Source: Candidatus Omnitrophota bacterium (GTDB lineage Bacteria; Omnitrophota; Gorgyraeia; Aquiviventales; Aquiviventaceae). Taken from it: a stretch of 64,000 bases of DNA. Positions 15,934 through 26,551 of the stretch are shown here, piece by piece. Under the pieces are notes generated by a model, which saw only the letters and a list, made by a program, of their open reading frames with translations, did no database searches and was not told the DNA's origin. The DNA is taken from positions 1 through 64,000 of the forward strand of contig JAUYPJ010000037.1 in the NCBI GenBank assembly GCA_030697665.1, read 5' to 3'. The translations under genes and the position numbers were made by a program. Positions within the stretch are counted from its first letter, which is position 1. Each line of letters opens with the position of its first letter.

Positions 15934-16737
15934 TCACCCCTGTGGAAGCCGCAACATCGAACGGCAGCGGAGAAGCTCTTGGGTGGCCGAGTGATGAGGC
16001 TGACCAAGGATCTGGGCCGCCGGGCCGAGCTCGACGAGAGCGCCATGCGCCATCACGCCGACGCGATGCGCCAGCCGTTCCACGACCGTGAGGTCGTGCG
16101 AGATGAGCAGGACGGTGAGGTGAAGCGTTCGCTGGAGGTCCCGCAGCAGCCGCAGGATCTGGAGCTGGAGCGTGACATCCAGCGCCGAGGTCGGCTCATC
16201 CGCGATGAGGAGGGCGGGCCTGGCGGCCAGGGCCATCGCGAGGCAGACGCGCTGCTGCATGCCGCCGGAGAACTCATGGGGGTAGGCCCCGAGCCGCTCG
16301 GAGGCCGAGGCGATCCCCACCCGATCGAGCCACTCGACGGCCGCCTGACGGGCCGCCGCGCCGGAGATCCCGGCATGGTGCTCGATCGCCTCGAGGAGCT
16401 GCGCGCCGATCGTGAGGACCGGATTGAGCGACGCCGACGGATCTTGAAACACGTAGGCGATCGTTCCTCCGCGGATACGGCGCAGCGCGTCATCGGACAT
16501 CTCCAGCACGTTCTGCTCCTGCCAGAGGACGCGCCCGGCGACGCGGGTGGCGTGGCGCGGCAGCAGCTTCGTGAGCGCCAGCGCGACGCTCGTCTTGCCG
16601 CAGCCGGAGCCGCCGACGAGCGCCATGATCTCTCCCGGCTCGAGGGTGAAGCTCACCCCGGTCACGGCCCTGGTCGCCGCGGCTGGCTTGAGCCCGACGT
16701 ACTCGACGCTCAACTCTTCAACCGTCAGCAGTGACAT
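15934..16737 (-). CDS. oppD: Oligopeptide ABC transporter ATP-binding protein (OppD type)
   Basis: Second ATPase of the importer. Walker A is [17 protein letters not shown] (Gly replaces the usual Glu), then [20 protein letters not shown], signature [15 protein letters not shown], Walker [15 protein letters not shown] and HD switch [11 protein letters not shown], all normal. 267 residues, again without the full carboxyl extension of OppD. ATG 16737. Separated from oppC by an AGTCCAT repeat. Confidence 0.9.
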   Translation of the reverse strand: MSLLTVEELSVEYVGLKPAAATRAVTGVSFTLEPGEIMALVGGSGCGKTSVALALTKLLPRHATRVAGRVLWQEQNVLEMSDDALRRIRGGTIAYVFQDPSASLNPVLTIGAQLLEAIEHHAGISGAAARQAAVEWLDRVGIASASERLGAYPHEFSGGMQQRVCLAMALAARPALLIADEPTSALDVTLQLQILRLLRDLQRTLHLTVLLISHDLTVVERLAHRVGVMAHGALVELGPAAQILGQPHHSATQELLRCRSMLRLPQG

Positions 16738-16868
16738 TAGTGCAGTCCATAGTCCATAGTCGATAGTCCATAGTTATTGAGGTTCGGATAAAGAATGGAC
16801 ACGGTGACGACGAAGGCCTTACAGCTTTTTCTTCTTTCACCATGGACTATGGACTATTGACCATGGAC
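16738..16868. repeat. AGTCCAT heptamer fold-back, oppC/oppD junction
   Basis: AGTCCAT-AGTCCAT-AGTCGAT-AGTCCAT (16745-16773), a unique centre of about 70 bases, then ATGGACTATGGACTATTGAC with CATGGACTTAG (16842-16871). The arms are complementary. Confidence 0.88.
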
Positions 16869-17666
16869 TTAGGTGCGGGAGAGCCAGTTGCGGATGCCCT
16901 CCCCTAACAGGTTAAAGGCCAACACGGTGGTGAAGATGCACAGCCCGGGACTCACCGTCAGCCACCAGGCGACCCCAAGGGCGATGCGTCCCTCATTCAG
17001 GATGTTCCCCCAACTTGGGGTGGGGGGCTGCACCCCAAGGCCCAGGTAGCTCAAGGCCGACTCCGTCAGGATGGCGCCGCCAACCCCCAACGTCGCGTTC
17101 ACCAGGATGGGCGCGATGGCGTTCGGCAGGAGATGCTTCATGATGAGCCGCCAGGACGACGCCCCCAACGCCCGGGCCGCCAGCACAAACTCCCGTTCCT
17201 TCAGGCTGAGGATCTCAGCGCGCAGCAGGCGGGCCACCCCCATCCATCCGGTGAGCCCGATCACCGCCATGATGGTGTAGATGCTCGGTTCCACCAGGGC
17301 GATGACCGCCAGGAGCAAAAAGATGGAGGGAAACGCCAGCATCGTGTCGACCAGGCGCATCAGCGCGGCGTCAAGCCAGCCGCCGTAGTAGCCGGCCAGC
17401 GCCCCGACGGCGGTGCCCACGAACACCGCGATGCCGACCGAGAGGAAGCCGATGAGGAGCGAGATCCGCGTGCCGTAGATCAGACGGCTGAAGACGTCGC
17501 GGCCGAGCTGATCGGTCCCGAGCGGATAACGAGCGGAGGGCGGCAGCAGCGCATCCGAGAGGTTAACCGCCAGCGGATCGTGCGGGGAAATCCACGGCGC
17601 GGCCACCGCGACGACGGCCAGGACGGCCAGCGTCATCCCACCAACCAGCGCGAACCGGTTGCGCAT
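16869..17666 (-). CDS. oppC: Oligopeptide ABC transporter permease (OppC type)
   Basis: Inner-membrane permease. Begins MRNRFALVGGMTLAVLAVVA with one helix, then PHDPLAVNLSDALLPPSARY and GTDQLGRDVFSRLIYGTRIS, the classic OppC/DppC block, five more helices, and the ATPase-coupling loop EFVLAARALGASSWRLIMKH. 265 residues. The start is one of two ATGs (17666 or 17669) that sit exactly at the end of the inverted-repeat element 17666-17811; the long open frame upstream is that element and not native protein. Confidence 0.93.
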   Translation of the reverse strand: MRNRFALVGGMTLAVLAVVAVAAPWISPHDPLAVNLSDALLPPSARYPLGTDQLGRDVFSRLIYGTRISLLIGFLSVGIAVFVGTAVGALAGYYGGWLDAALMRLVDTMLAFPSIFLLLAVIALVEPSIYTIMAVIGLTGWMGVARLLRAEILSLKEREFVLAARALGASSWRLIMKHLLPNAIAPILVNATLGVGGAILTESALSYLGLGVQPPTPSWGNILNEGRIALGVAWWLTVSPGLCIFTTVLAFNLLGEGIRNWLSRT

Positions 17667-17811
17667 CATCCCACAACCTGGCTGCCTGCGCCTGCGGCGC
17701 AGACGCGGCGGGTGCTTCCCCTGCCGTGACACGTCCCCCACCCGCCGCGATCGCGGCGCTGCAGTCGGTCGGTTCCGCGGCGTGCGCCGCGACAGCCAGA
17801 TTGTGGGATCA
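17666..17811. repeat. Inverted-repeat element with ATCCCAC ends, copy 1 (oppB/oppC)
   Basis: 146 bases bounded by TCATCCCACAACCTGGCTG (17666-17684) and CAGCCAGATTGTGGGATCA (17793-17811), 17 of 19 positions complementary. It spans exactly from the oppB TGA stop (17809-17811) to the oppC start ATG. Its first 90 bases match copy 2 at 36658-36761 in the opposite orientation (for example CTGCGCCTGCGGCGCAGACG and CGGCGGGT). Confidence 0.9.
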
Positions 17812-18789
17812 CAGGCGTCCTCCGGCGCGGATGCGAGGGTCCGCGACCGCATAGGCCACGTCGGCCAGGAGGTTGCCCAGCAGCGTGAGCACCGCCCCGA
17901 TCGTCACCAGCGCCATGATGATGTGGTGGTCCCGCTCCATGACCGCGTCGTAGAACAGTCGCCCCATCCCGGGAATCGAGAAGACCGTCTCCATGATGAC
18001 GCTGCCCGCGATGAGGTCCGGCAGCGACAGGCCCAGGATCGTCACGATGGGCAGCAGCGCGTTGCGCAACCCGTGGTGGAACAGCACCCGGCGCTCCGGC
18101 AGCCCCTTGGCGCGGGCGGCGCGGATGTAGTCCTGGCGCAGGACGTCGATCATGTTCGAGCGCGCGTAGCGCGACAGCCCGGCCAGGCCGACCGCCGTCA
18201 TCACCCCCACCGGCAGCACCAGGTGCCAGGCCATATCCAGCCACCGTGGGATCAGTCCCATCGATTCGTGATCGAGCGAATGGATGCCGGAGACCGGCAG
18301 CCAGCGCAGATGGACCCCGAAGAGGGCGATGCCCAGCAGCGCCAGCCAGAACCCGGGAGTCGAGTAGCCGATGAACACGAGCACCGTCGTCAGCCGGTCG
18401 AAGAGCCCGCCGGGCCGCACCGCGGCCAGCACTCCGAGGGGCACCGCGATCCCGAAGACGAGCAGCAGCGCCGCCACGTTGATGGCAAGGGTGATCGGCA
18501 GCCGCTCCAGGATCTTCGCCGTCACCGGCCGGCCGTCGCGGAAGGAGCGGCCGAAGTCGAAGCGCACCACCCGACGCAGCCACGTCAGATACTGGACGTG
18601 GATCGGCTGGTTGAGGCCGAGGAGCTCCTCCATCCGCTGTCGAGCTGCAAGCGAGGCCTTGGGGTTGAACTGCATCGCGGCGTCGGTGGGCTTGCCCGGG
18701 GCAAGCTGCATCACCCCGAAGGAGATCACGGTGATCCCGACCAGGACGGGGATCAGAGCCAGCAGTCGGCGGAGGACGTAATTAGCCAT
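17809..18789 (-). CDS. oppB: Oligopeptide ABC transporter permease (OppB type)
   Basis: Inner-membrane permease. Begins MANYVLRRLLALIPVLVGIT, then ISFGVMQLAPGKP with the conserved LxPGDP-like block, GLNQPIHVQYLTWLRRVVRF with DFGRSF, and the coupling loop DYIRAARAKGLPERRVLFHH. 326 residues, six helices. The ATG at 18789 is chosen by homology; upstream in-frame codons come from the CATTG repeat. The stop TGA is the first triplet of the ATCCCAC element that leads to oppC. Confidence 0.94.
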   Translation of the reverse strand: MANYVLRRLLALIPVLVGITVISFGVMQLAPGKPTDAAMQFNPKASLAARQRMEELLGLNQPIHVQYLTWLRRVVRFDFGRSFRDGRPVTAKILERLPITLAINVAALLLVFGIAVPLGVLAAVRPGGLFDRLTTVLVFIGYSTPGFWLALLGIALFGVHLRWLPVSGIHSLDHESMGLIPRWLDMAWHLVLPVGVMTAVGLAGLSRYARSNMIDVLRQDYIRAARAKGLPERRVLFHHGLRNALLPIVTILGLSLPDLIAGSVIMETVFSIPGMGRLFYDAVMERDHHIIMALVTIGAVLTLLGNLLADVAYAVADPRIRAGGRL

Positions 18790-18907
18790 TGAGTCATTGG
18801 GCCATTGAATCATTGGGCCATTTAGCCATTGTGTCATTGAGCCATTGCAACATTGTAAGTCAATGATCCAATGAACCAATGAACCAATGAACCAATGGCT
18901 CAATAGA
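18785..18907. repeat. CATTGNNN octamer fold-back, oppA/oppB junction
   Basis: About nine CATTG-starting eight-base units (CATTGAGT, CATTGGGC, CATTGAAT ...) from 18787 to 18856, then CAATGATC-CAATGAAC-CAATGAAC-CAATGAAC-CAATGGCT (18862-18902), the complementary arm. Unlike the other arrays the period is eight. Confidence 0.92.
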
Positions 18908-18908
18908 A

Positions 18909-20558
18909 TTACGGCGTCATGCGCCGGTATCGTTGCTCTCCTTGCGGCACGTGCCAGTCGATCAGGTTGTAGGAGATCCCGATGGGCGCGGGCTCCACGT
19001 TCTGGAATCGGCGATGGAGGATCGGCAGCGCGTCGGAGACGAACAGGAACGTGTAGGGCTGATCCTCGGCCAGGTGCCGGTGCACCTGCCGGTAGATGGC
19101 GCGCCGCGCGGCCTGGTCGAACACCCGCCGGCCCTCCTCCAGCAGCCGGTCCACCTCCGGATTGGCGTACCCGACGAAGTTGTACTCCCCTTCCTGGGTT
19201 TTGGAAGAGTGGAAGAGGTCGTAGAGATCCGGGTCGCGCGAGAGGCTCCAGCCGAGGAGCACCGCCTCGAACCGGCGCTTATCGATGAACTCATGGACGA
19301 ATGCGCTCCACTCGATGATGCGGATCTTCATCTCCACGCCGAGCTCGCGCAACTGCCGCTGCGCGAGCTCCGCCACCTGGCGCCGCACGTCGTTGCCCTG
19401 GTTCGTGAGCACGGTGAAACGGAAGGGCTGCCCCTCCCGGTCGAGCCACCCGTCGCCGTCATGATCGATCCATCCGGCCTCAGCGAGGAGGGCGCCGGCC
19501 GCCTCCACGTCGCGCCGCGCCGGCTGCACCGACGGGTCGTAGGCCCATGATTCCTGGGGATAGGGCCCGGTGGCGACCTTGCCCAGCCCGAACAGGACCC
19601 CGTCGAGGATCGCCTGTTTGTCGATCGCCAGGTCGAAGGCGCGGCGCACCCTCACATCCGCAAACCGCGCGTCGGCGAGGTTGTAGCCGAGGTAGACGAA
19701 GCCGAAGGAGGGGTAGCGGAACTTCCGGTAGTGCGCCTGGAGGTACGGGGTGTCCGTCTGCCGTCGGTACTGCAGGGGCGAGAGCCCGGCGAGGTCCACG
19801 TGGCCGGCGAGGAGCTCCCAGAAGAGGGTGGCCTGGTCCGGGATCACGCGGTAGAGGTAGCGGTCGATGTGCGGCCGGTGCTCGAAATAGTCCGGGTTCG
19901 CCGCCAACTCGATCAGCTCCCCCGTTTTCCACCGGAGGAATCTATAGGGCCCGCTTCCCAGAGGGGCGCGCAGGTACCGCGTGGTGTTCAGCTCTTCGCG
20001 CTCGAGGAGATGCTTGGGCATGATCCCCATCATCCAACTCTCGAGCGCTGGGGCGAACGGTTCCCGGTAGCGGATGCACACCGTCCGCTCATCGAGCACC
20101 TCCACCGCATCGACAAGCTCGTAGCTGCTCGAGTAGGGCGTCAGGACGTTGGGATCGATGAGCTTCTCGTAGGTGAACCGCACGTCGTGGGCCGTCACGG
20201 GGGCCCCATCGTGCCACCGGACGTTGGGCCGCAGGACGAAGGTGAGGGTCAGCCCATCCGGGCTGACGGTCCACGATTGGGCGAGATCGCCGACGATCTC
20301 AAGCCGCTCGTTGTACTTGAGCAGCCCGTTGAACAGCAACCCCACGATCTCCCCGGAGGCGCTGTCCGTCGCAAGGATGGGCAGCAGGCGACTGGCGTCA
20401 CCACTGGACGCGACGACGAGCGCATCCCCCGGTTCAGGTTGGCCGTGCGCTGCGGGTGAGGCTAGGAGGGTGACGACCAGAAATGTTGCTGCGCAACATT
20501 TGGTCGAGGGTGGAGGGTCAAGGGTGAAGGGGATCGAGCGACGGAGCACTGCCTTCAC
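18909..20558 (-). CDS. oppA: Oligopeptide/dipeptide-binding protein (SBP family 5)
   Basis: Periplasmic solute-binding protein of the peptide importer. After a signal peptide (TFLVVTLLASPAAHGQ, cleavage likely after HG) come family blocks GDLAQSWTVSPDGLTLTFVL, NVRWHDGAPVTAHDVRFTYE, LGSGPYRF and RRAFDLAIDKQAIL. 549 residues. Start GTG 20558 (no in-frame ATG nearby). Odd: between the charged end and the hydrophobic core of the signal peptide, residues 11-20 (FTLDPPPSTK) are encoded by AGGGTCA-type heptamers, and the next bases form a palindrome. Peptide is the family-typical ligand; the exact one cannot be read. Confidence 0.9.
   Translation of the reverse strand: MKAVLRRSIPFTLDPPPSTKCCAATFLVVTLLASPAAHGQPEPGDALVVASSGDASRLLPILATDSASGEIVGLLFNGLLKYNERLEIVGDLAQSWTVSPDGLTLTFVLRPNVRWHDGAPVTAHDVRFTYEKLIDPNVLTPYSSSYELVDAVEVLDERTVCIRYREPFAPALESWMMGIMPKHLLEREELNTTRYLRAPLGSGPYRFLRWKTGELIELAANPDYFEHRPHIDRYLYRVIPDQATLFWELLAGHVDLAGLSPLQYRRQTDTPYLQAHYRKFRYPSFGFVYLGYNLADARFADVRVRRAFDLAIDKQAILDGVLFGLGKVATGPYPQESWAYDPSVQPARRDVEAAGALLAEAGWIDHDGDGWLDREGQPFRFTVLTNQGNDVRRQVAELAQRQLRELGVEMKIRIIEWSAFVHEFIDKRRFEAVLLGWSLSRDPDLYDLFHSSKTQEGEYNFVGYANPEVDRLLEEGRRVFDQAARRAIYRQVHRHLAEDQPYTFLFVSDALPILHRRFQNVEPAPIGISYNLIDWHVPQGEQRYRRMTP
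20481..20535. repeat. Palindrome and AGGGTGA heptamers inside the oppA signal peptide
   Basis: AAATGTTGC-TGC-GCAACATTT (20481-20501) is a perfect nine-base-arm palindrome; it is followed by AGGGTGG-AGGGTCA-AGGGTGA heptamers (20507-20530). Both are translated in frame. Confidence 0.8.
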
Positions 20559-20586
20559 CAGGCTGCGGAAACATTCCTCACTCTGC

Positions 20587-20726
20587 TAAATGGAACCACC
20601 AATGCAACTTGACGTTTCCAGATGGTTCCATTTACCCCGAGGAGTATTTGCGACGAGGGGTAACCCCTCGCTATCGCTCGGGGTAAATGCGCCCCCAATG
20701 TTAAGGTGCATTCGTGGGCGCATTTA
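20587..20726. repeat. Three chained perfect hairpins between secG and oppA
   Basis: Hairpin a: TAAATGGAACCA (20587-20598) with TGGTTCCATTTA (20623-20634). Hairpin b: TTTACCCCGAG (20631-20641) with CTCGGGGTAAA (20677-20687), containing an inner CGAGGGG-TAA-CCCCTCG (20654-20670). Hairpin c: TAAATGCGCCC (20684-20694) with GGGCGCATTTA (20716-20726). Neighbouring arms share a TTTA/TAAA overlap. The secG stop lies in the loop of c. Confidence 0.9.
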
Positions 20727-21114
20727 GGGGCGCTGGAGCCGAAGGAGCGGAGGCGTCTGCCGGCACCGCCGGCTCGACGGGCTGAGACGGCCCGACGGGA
20801 GCCGCAGGGGGTTGATCGGGCAACCCTGGGAGGGTCAAGGGCAACTGCTCCGGGATGGCGGGGAGCTGGTCGATGACCGATCGGCCTCGCGCCGTCGAGA
20901 GGATGGCCAACGAGAGGCACGTCACCATGAAGAAGCCGGCCCCGACCGCGGTGATCTTCGTCATCATCGTGTTGGCGCCTCCTCCGAAGAGCGACTGCGC
21001 GGCCGCGCCTCCGAGCGCTTCGCCGAGCCCCCCGCGACCGCCCTGCAGCAAGACGATACCGATCAAGAGCAGCGAGAGCACGACATGGATGACCAGCACC
21101 AATCCGTAAATCAT
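20701..21114 (-). CDS. secG: Preprotein translocase subunit SecG
   Basis: Small accessory subunit of the SecYEG channel. Two helices (IYGLVLVIHVVLSLLLIGIV and ITAVGAGFFMVTCLSLAILS) enclose the diagnostic LLQGGRGGLGEALGG with AQSLFGGGANT. The carboxyl tail of about 60 residues is Pro/Ala-rich and longer than average, a common feature of SecG in some phyla. ATG 21114 with a good AGGAG eight bases upstream. It follows tpiA, as in many genomes where the order gap-pgk-tpiA-secG is kept. Confidence 0.95.
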   Translation of the reverse strand: MIYGLVLVIHVVLSLLLIGIVLLQGGRGGLGEALGGAAAQSLFGGGANTMMTKITAVGAGFFMVTCLSLAILSTARGRSVIDQLPAIPEQLPLTLPGLPDQPPAAPVGPSQPVEPAVPADASAPSAPAPLNAPTNAP

Positions 21115-21121
21115 CAGTCTC

Positions 21122-21152
21122 TCTCCTATGGACTATCGACTATGGACTATGG
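21122..21152. repeat. AGTCCAT heptamers, tpiA/secG junction
   Basis: ATGGACTATCGACTATGGAC with TATGGACT: four heptamers on the plus strand. In the transcribed direction they supply the His-Ser-Pro end and TAG stop of tpiA and lead straight into the secG Shine-Dalgarno sequence (CATAGGAGAGAG). Confidence 0.92.
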
Positions 21153-21919
21153 ACTGCCTTAGCGGCCGCCGCCGATTTCACAATCGCGCTGAAGGCCTCC
21201 GCCTTGAGGCTGGCTCCACCGACGAGCGCGCCGTCCACGTCGGCCTGGCGGAGCAGCTCGGCCGCGTTGGCGCCGTTCACGCTCCCGCCATATTGAATGC
21301 GGATGGACTCAGCCGCCTCCGCCCCGCGCCCCTTGGTCAGCCACTCTCTGATGAATCGATGCGCCTGCTGCGCCTGCTCAGGCGTCGCATTGCGCCCTGT
21401 GCCGATGGCCCAGACGGGTTCATACGCGACGATGAGCCGCGGACAGTCCCGCGACTCGCACCCGCCGAGCGCCGCGCTCAACTGGCGCGCGAGGACTGCA
21501 ACGGTCTGATCCGCCTCCCGCTCGGCGAGCGTCTCGCCGATACAGAGGATCGGCGTCAACCCATGGGTCAGCGCGGCGAGGAGCTTGCGATGGACCATCT
21601 CGTCCGTCTCTCCGAACACCGTCCGCCGCTCCGAGTGGCCCACGATGACAGAGCGGCAGCCCGCATCGACCAGCATCGGGCCTGAGATCTCACCCGTAAA
21701 AGCCCCTTGCGCCTCCCAAAACATATCTTGAGCCCCTAACCCGATTGGGGTGCCCTGGAGCGCCGAAGCCACTGAGGCAAGCGCTGTAAACGGGGGACAG
21801 AGGACCACGTCGACATTCGGCCAGGGGTTCAACGCTCCACGAAGTTGCTGCACGAATTCGACCGATTCCGCGATTGTTTTGTTGAGCTTCCAATTTGCAG
21901 CGATCACAGGCGTTCTCAT
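21140..21919 (-). CDS. tpiA: Triose-phosphate isomerase
   Basis: Interconverts glyceraldehyde 3-phosphate and dihydroxyacetone phosphate. Catalytic residues are seen: Lys in [14 protein letters not shown], His in [15 protein letters not shown] and Glu in [19 protein letters not shown]; the phosphate loop [12 protein letters not shown] is intact. 259 residues. The ATG at 21919 lies ten bases after the pgk stop. The last three residues and the TAG stop derive from the AGTCCAT repeat. Confidence 0.97.
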   Translation of the reverse strand: MRTPVIAANWKLNKTIAESVEFVQQLRGALNPWPNVDVVLCPPFTALASVASALQGTPIGLGAQDMFWEAQGAFTGEISGPMLVDAGCRSVIVGHSERRTVFGETDEMVHRKLLAALTHGLTPILCIGETLAEREADQTVAVLARQLSAALGGCESRDCPRLIVAYEPVWAIGTGRNATPEQAQQAHRFIREWLTKGRGAEAAESIRIQYGGSVNGANAAELLRQADVDGALVGGASLKAEAFSAIVKSAAAAKAVHSP

Positions 21920-21929
21920 TCCCCGCGAC

Positions 21930-23144
21930 TCACACCCGCGTGTCTGCTGGTCTTGCGTCGGATTTGTCTCTGAGGGTGGTAATCCCGGGGAGGCTCTTAC
22001 CTTCCAAAAATTCAAGGGACGCCCCACCCCCTGTTGAGATGTGACTCATGCGATCGCTCAACCCGAACTGCTGCACACACGCCGCCGTGTCCCCCCCGCC
22101 GAGAATGGTTGTCCCGTTCAGTTCAGCCAACGCCTCAGCGATGCGCCGGCTGCCCTGGGCGAAGCGAGGCTGCTCAAAGACGCCGACCGGCCCATTCCAG
22201 AGGACCGTTTTGGCCTCGGCCAACGCCTTGGTGAAGGCGTCGATGGTGGACGGCCCGATGTCCGCCCCCAGCCAGCCGTCAGGGATATCCGGGGTGTCGG
22301 TCGTCTTCGTGGAGCTGCCGGGATCCAGCGAGGTGGTGATGATGTGGTCGAAGGGTAGCAGCACCATCACGCGTTGCCGGCCTGCGCGGCTCAGGAGCTC
22401 CCCGGCGAAGGCCACCTTGTCCGCTTCGAGCTTTGAGGATCCCACGCTGCGGCCTTGCGCCTTGAGAAAGGTGTAGGCCATCCCGCCGCCGATCACGATC
22501 CGATCAACCTTGTGCAGCAACTGTGTCAGGACGCCGATCTTGTCGGACACCTTGGCGCCACCGAGCACGGCGATGAAGGGCCGGGCCGGGTTCGTCAGGG
22601 CCTCACCGAGATGGGCGATCTCCTTTTCCATGAGGAGTCCTGCAACGGCGGGCAGGTGGCGGGCCACGCCAACGGTTGAGGCGTGCGCGCGGTGAGCCGT
22701 TCCGAAGGCGTCGTTCACATAGAGCTCACCGAGGCGGGCCAGCCGGGCGGCGAACGCGGGATCGTTCTGCTCTTCTTCCGGGTGGAACCGCAGGTTCTCC
22801 GCCAGGGCGACGTCCCCGGGACGCAGGGCGCTGATCCGCGCGTCCACCTCAGCCCCGATGCAATCCGGCAGGAACGCCACCGGCCGCTGGAGGAGCGCTT
22901 CCAGCCGGGCGGCCACCGGCTGCAACGACAGCGAGGGCGCTCGGCGGCCGTCGGGACGGCCCAGATGGCTCATCAGCACCACCGAGGCTCCCTGCTCCAG
23001 GCAATAGCGGATGGTCGGCAGGCTCTCCCGGATCCTCGTCTCATCGGTGATCCGGCCCGTCGCGTTGTCGAGCGGGACGTTGAAGTCCACGCGGATGAGC
23101 ACCCGCTTTCCCTTCACATCCACGTCTTTGACCGTGAGCTTCAT
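21930..23144 (-). CDS. pgk: Phosphoglycerate kinase
   Basis: Makes ATP from 1,3-bisphosphoglycerate in glycolysis, or the reverse in gluconeogenesis. Blocks: [52 protein letters not shown] in the form [28 protein letters not shown], and the nucleotide-binding [15 protein letters not shown] with [20 protein letters not shown]. 404 residues; ATG 23144 (a GTG one codon upstream is in frame). Downstream of gap across a CATTG-type repeat. Confidence 0.97.
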   Translation of the reverse strand: MKLTVKDVDVKGKRVLIRVDFNVPLDNATGRITDETRIRESLPTIRYCLEQGASVVLMSHLGRPDGRRAPSLSLQPVAARLEALLQRPVAFLPDCIGAEVDARISALRPGDVALAENLRFHPEEEQNDPAFAARLARLGELYVNDAFGTAHRAHASTVGVARHLPAVAGLLMEKEIAHLGEALTNPARPFIAVLGGAKVSDKIGVLTQLLHKVDRIVIGGGMAYTFLKAQGRSVGSSKLEADKVAFAGELLSRAGRQRVMVLLPFDHIITTSLDPGSSTKTTDTPDIPDGWLGADIGPSTIDAFTKALAEAKTVLWNGPVGVFEQPRFAQGSRRIAEALAELNGTTILGGGDTAACVQQFGLSDRMSHISTGGGASLEFLEGKSLPGITTLRDKSDARPADTRV

Positions 23145-23149
23145 CACTA

Positions 23150-23243
23150 CTATTGTGCCATTGTGTCATTGGATCATTTGAGCTTTGACAATGGCTCAAT
23201 GATTCAATCACTCAATGACACAATAGCCAAATGGCTCAATGGT
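23150..23243. repeat. CATTG / CAATG fold-back, gap/pgk junction
   Basis: CATTGTGTCATTGGATCATTTG on one side and CAATGGCTCAATGATTCAATC onward to CTCAATGGTTTAA on the other (arms shown in part). The gap stop TAA (23244-23246) is the first triplet in the transcribed direction. Same family as 18785-18907. Confidence 0.9.
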
Positions 23244-25329
<2,086 letters not shown>

Positions 25330-25332
25330 CAG

Positions 25333-25437
25333 TAAGCCAGTGACAGGTGACACCGGTGACATGTGACAAGCGATACGTGACAGGTAGAGATGACTTGTCA
25401 CTTGTCACCTGTAACTTGTCACCTGTCATGTCTTGTC
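25333..25437. repeat. GTGACAG / CTTGTCAC fold-back heptamers, galT2/galT1 junction
   Basis: CAGTGACAGGTGACACCGG with TGACATGTGACAAGCG (25338-25375), then ACTTGTCACTTGTCACC and TGTAACTTGTCACCTGTCA (25393-25428). The arms are complementary. Confidence 0.9.
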
Positions 25438-26478
25438 GCTCGTCACTTCCACAGGTGTTTCACGCAGATATTGGGCGGCCTCCTCAGGAGGGGTGGGGTT
25501 GATGTAGAAGCCGCTGCCCCACTCAAAACCCGCCACGCGGGTCAGGCGCGGGATCAGCTCGATGTGCCAGTGGTAGTCGTCTTCGATCGTTTTCCAGTAG
25601 CCGGCTTTGCCCCGCCCGTGCCTGAAGGGGGCCGTGTGCAACAGGCAATTGTAGGGTGGGTCATCCAGGACGCTTTTTAAGCGGGTCCATACCTGTTTCA
25701 TGACGCTGGCCAGATCCTCCAGCTCCTGCGGCGTGATGGCGCCGATATCGCAGGCGTGCCGCTTCGGGAGGATCCACAGCTCAAAGGGAAAGCGCGAGGC
25801 GAACGGGCACAGCGCCACGATGTGGGTCGAGTTGATGACGACGCGCAAGGGACTGGCCTGTTCTTGGCTGAGCAGGTCGCACAGCAGGCAGCGTTCCTTG
25901 TCCTCGAAATACCGCCGCGCCCCGAGGAGCTCCTCCTTGACGCGCAGGGGGGTGACGGGCGTGGCGATCAACTGGGATCGGGCGTGCTGGATGCGTCCCG
26001 CCCCGGCCGTCTGCCCGTAGTTCTTAAACCACAAACCGTAGCGGAAGCGGGGATCGCCCTGGAGGTCCGCGATCCGCTTCATGGACGCCTGGAGCGAGAG
26101 GTGGATCTGCTCGACGGCGAGATCCGCGGCGTTGGCGATATGGTGGGGCGTCTCGACAATGACTTCATGGGCGCCGATCCCGTCCATGAGGTCAAACATC
26201 CCCTTGGCGCGACGGCCGAGCTGCCCCTCGATGCGCAGGACCGGTTTGATGCTGGGGATGACGCGGACGCTCCAGCCGGGTCGATCGGCCTGCGAGCCGT
26301 TGGCGCGGATGGCCATGATCTCCTTCGGGGTGTCCTGCTCCTTCCCTTCACAAAAGGGGCAGTCGGCTTGCGGGAGCGGCTCGTCATGCGGCGCGATGAA
26401 GTCCACCGGACGCCTCGCCCGCTCCGTCGCGATGATCACCCATCGCCCGATCAGCGGATCTTTTCGTAACTCAGGCAT
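25426..26478 (-). CDS. GalT-like protein with Arg in place of the nucleophilic His
   Basis: Paralog of the next gene, with the same zinc Cys pair (ADCPFCEGKE), GAHEVIVETPHHIAN and closing [18 protein letters not shown]. 350 residues from the ATG at 26478. Odd: the His-x-His-x-Gln catalytic motif reads QHARSQLIATP, so the second His, which carries the UMP in GalT, is Arg at about residue 167 (codon CGA). The first, structural or zinc-linked His is kept. The protein may be inactive, regulatory, or use another mechanism. Duplication next to an intact copy suggests a heterodimer or divergence; that is inference. Confidence 0.8.
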   Translation of the reverse strand: MPELRKDPLIGRWVIIATERARRPVDFIAPHDEPLPQADCPFCEGKEQDTPKEIMAIRANGSQADRPGWSVRVIPSIKPVLRIEGQLGRRAKGMFDLMDGIGAHEVIVETPHHIANAADLAVEQIHLSLQASMKRIADLQGDPRFRYGLWFKNYGQTAGAGRIQHARSQLIATPVTPLRVKEELLGARRYFEDKERCLLCDLLSQEQASPLRVVINSTHIVALCPFASRFPFELWILPKRHACDIGAITPQELEDLASVMKQVWTRLKSVLDDPPYNCLLHTAPFRHGRGKAGYWKTIEDDYHWHIELIPRLTRVAGFEWGSGFYINPTPPEEAAQYLRETPVEVTSDKT

Positions 26479-26483
26479 CGTTT

Positions 26484-26551
26484 CAGTCCATAGTCCATGG
26501 TCCATAGTCCATAGCCAAACCAGGCGCCACTATGGACTATCGACTATGGAC
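26484..26551. repeat. AGTCCAT heptamer fold-back, fmt/galT2 junction
   Basis: AGTCCATAGTCCATGGTCC with ATAGTCCATAGCC (26485-26516), then ACTATGGACTATCGACTATG and GACT (26529-26552). The fmt end Ser-Ile-Val-Asp-Ser-Pro and its TAG stop are translated repeat. Confidence 0.92.

Noticed and set aside
16869..17852. An OppC with a 62-residue Arg-rich amino extension
   Set aside because: That part is the inverted-repeat element read through; the normal OppC start is at 17666 or 17669.
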